The translations under genes and the position numbers were made by a program. Below are positions 1 to 5,127 of a stretch of DNA of 5,127 nucleotides, in pieces; position 1 is the stretch's first letter, and the number at the start of each line of letters is the position of its first letter. Source of the DNA: Sphaerochaetaceae bacterium (lineage in GTDB: Bacteria; Spirochaetota; Spirochaetia; Sphaerochaetales; Sphaerochaetaceae); assembly GCA_023231265.1 (NCBI GenBank), contig JALNVT010000182.1, positions 1-5,127 of the forward strand, in the 5' to 3' direction. The notes beneath the pieces were generated by a model, which ran no database searches, was not told the DNA's origin, and saw only the letters and a list, made by a program, of their open reading frames with translations.

Positions 1-63
1 AAATATACATATATTGATAGCCCCTAAATAAAAACATGTCAATAGCCAATAATTCAGATTCAT
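1..63 (-). CDS. Possible start of a divergent gene, cut by the left edge (weak)
   Basis: On the minus strand an ATG at 63-61 opens 21 codons that run off the left edge without a stop. The predicted residues begin MNLNYWLLTC and are hydrophobic enough to be a signal peptide or first membrane segment. The same frame is open further upstream to about position 117, and a second ATG lies at 78-76. There is no clear Shine-Dalgarno site, only a GAGAGAG tract directly before the ATG, and no firm promoter. An open stretch this short is not rare by chance in such AT-rich DNA. I recognise no family. If real, it would be transcribed divergently from the tetR cluster and would share the long leader region with it. 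Confidence 0.18.
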   Translation of the reverse strand, partial: MNLNYWLLTCFYLGAINICIF

Positions 64-495
64 CTCTCTCTCGTACATTACAGACAGTAAAAATATTTTA
101 AATAAAGGTCCAGAATTTCAAAGAATTCAAAATATTAATGCAGGAAGATTCTCCTATTTTTTTTACAATTGTTTGAATTTCAAACGCCTTTTTTATAAGA
201 TGCATCAACAAAATCTAAGAATTCTAGAACCAACATATTGTTAGAGTTAATCTTTTTTTATTGAAAACAAAACCTATAAAAGATATTATTCAGCACAAAT
301 AAATAGTCATCTCCAAACCATAATATGATCTCAAGAAAAGAAATATAAACTAAAATATTTACATACTATATAACTAATTAAAATACTTAGAAATTATTTT
401 ATGAATTACAATAGATGCATACAGAACAATTATTGTCCAGTAGAAACAAAAGCAAAATAAATTCTATTCTCAAAAAAAATAATTATATTTTTTTA
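64..495. other. AT-rich non-coding leader upstream of the tetR gene
   Basis: About 430 bases are very AT-rich with stop codons frequent in all frames. I see no tRNA, rRNA, CRISPR-like repeat or convincing gene. The only local structure is a short inverted repeat at 171-185 (GTTTGAA, one base, TTCAAAC), followed by a short T run at 188-193. This could be a weak terminator for plus-strand transcripts entering from the left, but the stem is AT-rich and the loop would have to open several pairs, so it is not called as one. The region may hold a divergent promoter for a gene to the left, or may simply be an intergenic spacer. Confidence 0.6.
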
Positions 496-524
496 TTGAC
501 TTTTAACATTTTTAAACTTACATT
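496..524 (+). promoter_or_regulatory. Predicted sigma-70-type promoter of the tetR gene
   Basis: TTGACT at 496-501 matches five of six bases of the -35 consensus. A 17-base spacer leads to TACATT at 519-524, which matches four of six bases of the -10 consensus. Transcription would start around 530, giving a short leader before the ATG at 554. The -10 box runs into the palindrome at 523-536, so a bound repressor would block the polymerase. The -10 is imperfect and the background is AT-rich, so the exact boxes are inferred. Confidence 0.5.
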
Positions 525-536
525 AGTGTTCACTAA
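523..536. promoter_or_regulatory. Palindromic operator, probable TetR binding site
   Basis: TTAGTGTTCACTAA is a perfect inverted repeat with 6-base arms around a central TT. It touches the predicted -10 box and lies 17 bases before the tetR start codon. TetR-family proteins bind such palindromes as dimers and commonly repress their own gene from this position. The assignment to the adjacent regulator is inferred from position and symmetry. The half-site TTAGTG occurs again in the palindrome before the transporter gene. Confidence 0.55.
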
Positions 537-540
537 CATA

Positions 541-545
541 AAGGA
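541..545 (+). promoter_or_regulatory. Ribosome binding site of the tetR gene
   Basis: AAGGA sits 8 bases before the ATG at 554. This is normal Shine-Dalgarno spacing and supports that start codon. Confidence 0.65.
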
Positions 546-553
546 ATAAAAGT

Positions 554-1135
554 ATGGAAGAATTGACCAAAAGGCAGAATGAAATAGTAAAAATATCTAT
601 AAAGCTTATTTCAGAAGGTGGAATACAGAACTTCACTATGAAAAGTTTGGCCAAACAACTAGGTGTAAGTGAACCTGCTATTTACAGACATTTTTCCAGT
701 AAGTTAGAAATACTGCATTCAATGTTGAGACTGATAGAAAAAACAAACACAGAGTTCAAAGCAGAAATAGAAAATAGCAATCCATCAATTTCTTTGATTG
801 AAAATATGTTTGTAAAGAACGCAGAGGTATTCACAGCAACACCAGAACTATCTTCTATCATATTTTCTGAAGAAATATTTCAAAACAATCCAACTCTTTC
901 TAAAAAAGTATTTGATATCATGGAAGAGAGAAACAATTTGACACTTCAAGTTATAGATAAAATCCAGAAGAGTGGTGAGATCAGAGACGATGTCCCTGCA
1001 GAAAAAATAACTCTCATGATTTTAGGAGCATTACGTATCACAATCTCAAAATGGAAATTATCTGGCTTCAATTACAATTTAAATAATGAAGTTAAAGATA
1101 CTTGGATGGCTATCAATACCCTACTCAAAAAGTAG
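554..1135 (+). CDS. TetR/AcrR-family transcriptional regulator
   Basis: This is a one-component DNA-binding repressor of 193 residues, a usual length for the family. The N-terminal domain (about residues 7-54) carries the TetR helix-turn-helix: TMKSLAKQLGVSEPAIYRHF at 28-47, followed by the typical SSKLEIL start of helix 4. The rest (about 60-193) is helical and variable, as expected for the ligand-binding and dimerisation domain. It holds the segment GEIRDDVPAEKI near 141-152, a pattern common in the C-terminal halves of regulators of efflux genes. The start is supported by AAGGA 8 bases upstream. The gene precedes an RND transporter operon on the same strand, the usual place for its local regulator. 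It probably represses itself through the palindrome at 523-536 and possibly the transporter genes through the one at 1156-1183. The family assignment is firm; the ligand is unknown. Confidence 0.93.
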   Translation: MEELTKRQNEIVKISIKLISEGGIQNFTMKSLAKQLGVSEPAIYRHFSSKLEILHSMLRLIEKTNTEFKAEIENSNPSISLIENMFVKNAEVFTATPELSSIIFSEEIFQNNPTLSKKVFDIMEERNNLTLQVIDKIQKSGEIRDDVPAEKITLMILGALRITISKWKLSGFNYNLNNEVKDTWMAINTLLKK

Positions 1136-1155
1136 AAGTAAATTTTTTTGCTCAA

Positions 1156-1183
1156 TTAGGTTAGTGATTGATAACTAACCTAA
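1156..1183. promoter_or_regulatory. Inverted repeat between tetR and transporter genes; operator or mRNA hairpin
   Basis: TTAGGTTAGT at 1156-1165 and ACTAACCTAA at 1174-1183 are perfect 10-base complementary arms around an 8-base centre. The inner part repeats the TTAGT/ACTAA half-site of the palindrome at 523-536, but with 8 rather than 4 bases between the halves. No T run follows on the plus strand, so it does not look like a rho-independent terminator, and transcription from tetR into the transporter gene is possible. It could be a second repressor site controlling a weak internal promoter (for example TTGCTC at 1148-1153 with GATAAC at 1170-1175). It could also be an RNA stem just before the ribosome binding site. 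The symmetry is certain; the function is inferred. Confidence 0.5.
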
Positions 1184-1191
1184 AATATATT

Positions 1192-1196
1192 AGGAG
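1192..1196 (+). promoter_or_regulatory. Ribosome binding site of the RND transporter gene
   Basis: AGGAG lies 5 bases before the ATG at 1202. It is a strong Shine-Dalgarno site, better than that of tetR, and fixes the transporter start. Confidence 0.75.
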
Positions 1197-1201
1197 TTTT
1201 T

Positions 1202-3508
1202 ATGTATCGATTTCTCACAAAATTTCTTAAACACCCATTTATTGTGGTGGGGATAATTTTATTAATTTCAATTGGTTTTATGTATCCGTTGAAAACAAAC
1301 ACACGTATTGAGACTGATCTTGACGAATATATGCCACAGAGCAATCCTGCTTTTGTATATAGCAATCAGGCTGAAGAATGGTTTTCAATCAATGATGGTA
1401 TAATCATTGCAATTGAAAATACAAATGGAATATATCAGAGTGATACATTAGAAAAAATAAAAGACATCACAAAGGAACTTCAGTCAATAGAAGGAATTGA
1501 TAAGAATGATGTTACCTCACTCTACACTGCAGACAACATAAGTGGTTCCGAATGGGGACTTGAGGTTGATGCTTTTTATAACAAAGTACCAACATCAGAA
1601 AAAGGTCTTGAAGCTCTAAGAGACGATGTCAGAAATAATGACATGTTTTATAGGCGAATAGTTTCAGAAGATGAAAAGACAACTCTCATCATTGCAACAA
1701 TCAGTGACAACTCATTTTCTCAAGATCTATATCATCAAATCTTAAAGATTGCCGATGATTATGAAGTACCAGAGACCATCTATGTTGCTGGTAGACCAGT
1801 AGTTGAAGGATCTCTTGCAGCACTGGCTCCAGCAGATATGGCCAAGATGGTACCAATAGTCATTCTTGTAATTGTAATTGTTCTGTTCTTGCTTATGCAG
1901 AGTGTATTGGCTACAGTTCTCACTCTTCTGGTGGTTTTATTCAGTGTTCTCTGGTCTTTTGGTTTGATGTCTGCACTGAACATTCCAATTTATGCAGTAT
2001 CAACAATGCTACCTGTCATGCTCATCGCAATTGGAGTGGCTGATGGAATTCATCTATTCAATCATCTGAAACATTATAAAAAAGAATTTATCCACGCTGA
2101 TAAAACGACCTGTCTGAAGGAAATGATTCAAGGAATGTGGAAGCCTGTTATCATGACATCTGTTACCACATCTATTGGTTTCATATCTCTTTTGAGCTCT
2201 CAGGTATACCCAATAAAATATTTTGGTATATTTACTGCATTTGGAGTTTTGGTTGCAATGTCTTTGTCACTGATTCTCATACCTGCAGGTGTCATGATTT
2301 TTGGAATACCAAGGTGGAAGATGGATCAAACACAGAAGGATGGTGATGTTGAAAACACCTTCAGCAAAAGGTTTTCAGTTTGGTTGCTTAAGAACTCTTC
2401 ATTGACAATAGTTCTGACAGCAATAATCATTGCAATATCTCTTTGGGGAACATCTCAAGTTTGGATTGATTCAAGCTTTTTATCACAGTTTGAAAAAACA
2501 AGCGACATAACCATTGCAGATACATATATAAATGACAAATTTGGTGGAACCTCAACAATGAATGTCATATTTGATTCTGAATCAGAAGATGCATTCAAAA
2601 ATCCCGAAGTTTTAAAATTGATGAGTACGCTTCAAGATGATGTCGAGAGCTCTCTTGATGTCGTCGGAAATTCATTTTCTTTAACCGATTATATAAAACG
2701 TATGAATATGGTTATGAATGCAGATGATGAAGAGTTCAATACAATACCAGATTCACAGGATTTGATTGCTCAATATCTTCTGCTCTACGAAATGTCTGGA
2801 GACCCTGAAAAACTGCTGCAGGTTGTGGACTACAGTTACATGAAAGCCAATATAACATTCCAATTAAAGAGCGATAGTTCTGTAGCAATTAAGTCAGCAA
2901 TGAGCATCATTGAAAACTACAAACCAGAATTTGATGATTTAGGAATAACAATGAATTATGCAGGTTCAGGTTATCGTGCACTTGTATTCTCAGACCTGAT
3001 TCTTGAGGGACAAATTTACAGTATCTTAATCTCTCTGATTATGGTGATCATTCTTCTCTCAATGATGTTCAAGAGTTTAAAAATAGGTCTGATTGGAGCT
3101 GTACCAAACATAATAACTGTTTGCATAAGCTTTGGAATCATGGGGATACTCAAAATTCCTCTAAGTACAACTACTGCTTTACTTACAAGCATAGCTATAG
3201 GAATAGGAATTGATTATGCAATTCATTTTATCGAACGATACAAAATATATGCTGAGACAACAGGAGATGCAGAGAAAGCTCTTGAGATGACGATAAGTCA
3301 TTCAGGAAGAGCCATTCTATTCAATGCAATTGTTGTTATAGCAGGCTTTATGGTACTTCTATTCTCTGTTTTTCCACCTAACAGAGCACTTGGAGCACTT
3401 GTATCGCTGAACATGTTCACCAGTTTTCTTGGAACTTTGACCATCATGGCACTGCTCCTTGTAAAATCAAAAATATTTATAAAAAAGGAAAAAAATTATG
3501 AAGAATAA
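1202..3508 (+). CDS. RND-superfamily transporter, MMPL/HAE3-like
   Basis: This is an inner-membrane exporter of 768 residues driven by the proton gradient. Length and layout fit the MMPL/HAE3 branch (lipid and hydrophobic-compound exporters) rather than the roughly 1000-residue AcrB branch. Two repeats are visible. TM1 lies at about 12-29, followed by a periplasmic loop to about 214 containing GRPVVEGS at 197-204, then five membrane segments between 215 and 367. TM7 lies at about 400-418, followed by a second loop to about 604, then five segments between 605 and 754. The predicted proton-relay motifs are GVADGIH (278-284, Asp281) in TM4 and GIDYAIH (669-675, Asp671) in TM10. The protein ends in a basic/acidic tail (KKEKNYEE). 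The gene overlaps the next by 11 bases, so the two are coupled. No frameshift or missing domain is seen. The substrate is unknown; a lipid, fatty acid or similar molecule is inferred from the family and the neighbours. Confidence 0.92.
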   Translation: MYRFLTKFLKHPFIVVGIILLISIGFMYPLKTNTRIETDLDEYMPQSNPAFVYSNQAEEWFSINDGIIIAIENTNGIYQSDTLEKIKDITKELQSIEGIDKNDVTSLYTADNISGSEWGLEVDAFYNKVPTSEKGLEALRDDVRNNDMFYRRIVSEDEKTTLIIATISDNSFSQDLYHQILKIADDYEVPETIYVAGRPVVEGSLAALAPADMAKMVPIVILVIVIVLFLLMQSVLATVLTLLVVLFSVLWSFGLMSALNIPIYAVSTMLPVMLIAIGVADGIHLFNHLKHYKKEFIHADKTTCLKEMIQGMWKPVIMTSVTTSIGFISLLSSQVYPIKYFGIFTAFGVLVAMSLSLILIPAGVMIFGIPRWKMDQTQKDGDVENTFSKRFSVWLLKNSSLTIVLTAIIIAISLWGTSQVWIDSSFLSQFEKTSDITIADTYINDKFGGTSTMNVIFDSESEDAFKNPEVLKLMSTLQDDVESSLDVVGNSFSLTDYIKRMNMVMNADDEEFNTIPDSQDLIAQYLLLYEMSGDPEKLLQVVDYSYMKANITFQLKSDSSVAIKSAMSIIENYKPEFDDLGITMNYAGSGYRALVFSDLILEGQIYSILISLIMVIILLSMMFKSLKIGLIGAVPNIITVCISFGIMGILKIPLSTTTALLTSIAIGIGIDYAIHFIERYKIYAETTGDAEKALEMTISHSGRAILFNAIVVIAGFMVLLFSVFPPNRALGALVSLNMFTSFLGTLTIMALLLVKSKIFIKKEKNYEE
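3485..3489 (+). promoter_or_regulatory. Ribosome binding site of the LolA-like gene, inside the transporter gene
   Basis: AAGGA lies 8 bases before the ATG at 3498 and within the last codons of the transporter gene. It supports an 11-base gene overlap rather than a later start, and fits translational coupling. Confidence 0.6.
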
Positions 3509-4289
3509 AATTCTAAAGAAATTATTTATCTCGTTTGCAGTATTACTTACCATTCAAATTGGACTTTTTGCACAGACAAGCTACAGTGCGCAGCAAATCA
3601 TAGAAAACGTCTATAACAGAGCAACTCCTTCAGATCAAAGGGGAGAGCTCACAATGACTTTGGAGAACTCCAGAGGTAATGAAAGAGTCAGAGTTCTCAA
3701 GCAATATATAAAAGAAGATGAGGATGAGACAAAAAAAATCATGTTCTTCATGTCCCCTGCAGATGTACGTGGAACATCTTTCATGACCTTCAGTTCAGAT
3801 GAAGATGAGAATGACAGCCAATGGATCTATCTTCCTGCATTGAAGAAAGTAAAGAGAATCTCCAGTGGAAGCAGCAGTGATTACTTCATGGGATCTGATT
3901 TTACTTATGATGATATGGGAGAGAGACTTCCATCTGAAGATGTTCACTCAATCATAGGTGAAGATACCATAAATGGAGTTCATTGCATAAAGATTCAGAG
4001 CATTCCGAACGATAAGGATTATATGTATTCAAAAACAATAACTTGGGTATCGGATGAATTATGGATTGGATTAAAAAAAGAATTCTACTATGAAGATGGA
4101 GAGCTTCTTAAAACTCTTTCTGTTCTTGAATATCAAGAGATAGATGGATATTGGCTGATTACAAGTTCAGAAATGTACAACATTCAAAGTGAACATAAAA
4201 CATCAATTCAGTTGAATGATTCAGTGCTTGATTCAGGAATAAGGGATTCAATTTTTACAACAAGAACAATGGAAAGAGGAATAAGATAA
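3498..4289 (+). CDS. Outer membrane lipoprotein-sorting-like protein (LolA superfamily)
   Basis: This 263-residue periplasmic protein has a signal peptide: basic start (MKNKILKKLF), hydrophobic core at about 9-24, and likely cleavage after Ala25 (LFA-QT). No lipobox cysteine is present, so it is expected to be soluble. The mature part matches the LolA-like family usually annotated as outer membrane lipoprotein-sorting protein. It shows the block FFMSPADVRGTSFMTF at 83-98, WIYLPALKKVKRIS at 109-122 and FMGSDFTYDDM at 130-140, the conserved core of that family. LolA-fold proteins are open half-barrels that hold acyl chains. This subfamily is often encoded beside RND/MMPL transporters, and here it sits between one and an outer-membrane protein. 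A role as periplasmic carrier or adaptor for the transporter's hydrophobic substrate is therefore more likely than general lipoprotein sorting; that role is inference. It overlaps both neighbours (11 bases and 1 base). Confidence 0.88.
   Translation: MKNKILKKLFISFAVLLTIQIGLFAQTSYSAQQIIENVYNRATPSDQRGELTMTLENSRGNERVRVLKQYIKEDEDETKKIMFFMSPADVRGTSFMTFSSDEDENDSQWIYLPALKKVKRISSGSSSDYFMGSDFTYDDMGERLPSEDVHSIIGEDTINGVHCIKIQSIPNDKDYMYSKTITWVSDELWIGLKKEFYYEDGELLKTLSVLEYQEIDGYWLITSSEMYNIQSEHKTSIQLNDSVLDSGIRDSIFTTRTMERGIR
4275..4280 (+). promoter_or_regulatory. Ribosome binding site of the DUF1302-like gene
   Basis: AGAGGA lies 8 bases before the ATG at 4289, within the last codons of the LolA-like gene. 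It supports the start codon in the TAATG stop-start overlap. Confidence 0.6.
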
Positions 4290-5127
4290 TGAACAAAAAA
4301 ATTATAATAGGACTGACAATCTCATTGATGATATTATCTAATCTAAGTGCAACAGATGTCTCATTGCACGGAAGTGTTAGAAATTATATAGGAGTCTTAC
4401 CAACTCAAGATTTTGACTATGCAATCATGCAAGATACATTCAATCTGACTTTAGAATATTATGGAGACAACTCTGATATTCTTGTGAATCCTTATATGAA
4501 TTATGATTTAGATGACGAATTATCAGTTGATTTGAGAGAGGCATATATCAACCTCTATCTTGATGATGCAGATATCAGAATAGGAAAACAGCAGGTTGTT
4601 TGGGGTAAATCAGATGGTCTGTTCATTACAGATGTTGTGTCACCTAAAAACCTACAAGAATTCCTTCTACCAGATTTCAATGAAATAAGATTGGGAGTGA
4701 CAGCAATAAAAGCTGATTACTACATCAAAGATTCAACTTGGGAACTTATATGGATTCCAATCTTCACTCCTGATACCCTACCAGATAAAGGTTCAATATG
4801 GAATGCAAAAAATATCGATTTTGGTGATACAGATGAGGACATTGATGCTTCATTAGAAAACAGTGAGATCTTCGGTAGATATTCAACATACACATCAAAT
4901 GTTGATTATGAAATCATGGGTGGATATATGTGGGACGATGAACCAACATTAAATAGCTCTGGTGATTTCACTCATTATCGTACAGGAATTCTAGGTGGCA
5001 GCATGAGCTCCAGTGTTGGTGATTTTATTATAAGAAGTGAGGGCGCATGGTACATCGGAAAGCAGATAACAGCAAACCTAGAAATGGATTATCTTCATTA
5101 CATGATAGGACTTGATTATAAAATTGA
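4289..5127 (+). CDS. DUF1302-like outer-membrane beta-barrel protein, N-terminal part (cut by right edge)
   Basis: This reading frame is open from the ATG at 4289 to the window end (279 complete codons, no stop), so the C-terminus is missing. A signal peptide is clear: MNKKIIIGLT, a hydrophobic core to about residue 17, and likely cleavage after Ala21 (NLSA-TD). The mature part alternates polar and hydrophobic residues, has many aromatic residues, and lacks long hydrophobic helices, as expected for an outer-membrane barrel. The segment RIGKQQVVWGKSDG at 97-110, followed by DVVSPKNL at 115-122, resembles the signature of DUF1302 proteins (a strand with G-Q-x-V-x-W-G, then an N-x-x-x-P-type turn). 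Those proteins commonly accompany RND transporters and lipid-related periplasmic proteins. The start overlaps the previous stop by one base (TAATG). The probable role is the outer-membrane end of the transport path. The family call is good but made by eye; a porin-like alternative is possible. Confidence 0.78.
   Translation, partial: MNKKIIIGLTISLMILSNLSATDVSLHGSVRNYIGVLPTQDFDYAIMQDTFNLTLEYYGDNSDILVNPYMNYDLDDELSVDLREAYINLYLDDADIRIGKQQVVWGKSDGLFITDVVSPKNLQEFLLPDFNEIRLGVTAIKADYYIKDSTWELIWIPIFTPDTLPDKGSIWNAKNIDFGDTDEDIDASLENSEIFGRYSTYTSNVDYEIMGGYMWDDEPTLNSSGDFTHYRTGILGGSMSSSVGDFIIRSEGAWYIGKQITANLEMDYLHYMIGLDYKI

Noticed and set aside
171..193. Inverted repeat GTTTGAA-T-TTCAAAC followed by a T run, as a possible terminator
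   Set aside because: The stem is AT-rich with only one base at the centre, so a folded hairpin would keep about five weak pairs. No upstream gene is visible to terminate.
61..553. CRISPR array, tRNA or small RNA gene in the long leader
   Set aside because: No regularly spaced repeats, cloverleaf-like complementarity or promoter-terminator pair could be seen. The shared octamer AGATGCAT near 199 and 414 is too short to mean anything.
1156..1190. Palindrome between tetR and the pump gene as a rho-independent terminator
   Set aside because: No T run follows the stem on the plus strand, and the reverse strand has an A run rather than a T run after it. The stem is only modestly GC-rich.
1180..1365. 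Minus-strand open frame of 61 codons over the start of the transporter gene
   Set aside because: It lies antisense to a strongly supported gene, has no ribosome binding site or recognisable domain, and is a by-product of the coding frame.
1780..1983. Minus-strand open frame of 67 codons inside the transporter gene
   Set aside because: It lies fully antisense to conserved membrane segments of the pump and has low-complexity Thr/Arg-rich content unlike a real protein.
2137..2346. Plus-strand open frame of 69 codons in another frame inside the transporter gene
   Set aside because: It is an out-of-frame shadow with Cys/His/Trp-rich composition, and the pump frame is intact through the same stretch.

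Overview
The window is strongly AT-rich DNA from a Gram-negative (two-membrane) bacterium. Three envelope proteins point to this: an inner-membrane RND-type exporter, a secreted LolA-like protein and the N-terminal part of a predicted outer-membrane beta-barrel. The low GC content and this gene set would fit a spirochaete or another low-GC diderm, but nothing here fixes the phylum.

Layout: positions 1-553 form an AT-rich leader with no convincing gene. A possible first exonless start of a divergent minus-strand gene lies at the extreme left edge (weak), and a promoter with an overlapping palindromic operator lies at 496-536. Four plus-strand genes follow and fill the rest of the window: a TetR-family regulator (554-1135), a 768-residue MMPL/HAE3-type RND transporter (1202-3508), an outer-membrane lipoprotein-sorting-like protein of the LolA superfamily (3498-4289) and a DUF1302-like outer-membrane protein (4289 to beyond the right edge). 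The last three overlap by 11 bases and 1 base, so they almost certainly form one translationally coupled unit. The regulator is separated from them by 66 bases that hold a perfect 10-bp inverted repeat.

Working model (inference): the RND pump takes a hydrophobic or lipid-like substrate from the inner membrane, the LolA-like protein carries it across the periplasm, and the barrel protein receives or releases it at the outer membrane. The TetR protein senses the substrate or a related compound and represses the cluster. Two palindromes carry the same half-site (TTAGT/ACTAA), one over the tetR promoter and one just before the transporter gene, which suggests that the regulator controls both itself and the transport genes. 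The substrate cannot be read from the sequence.
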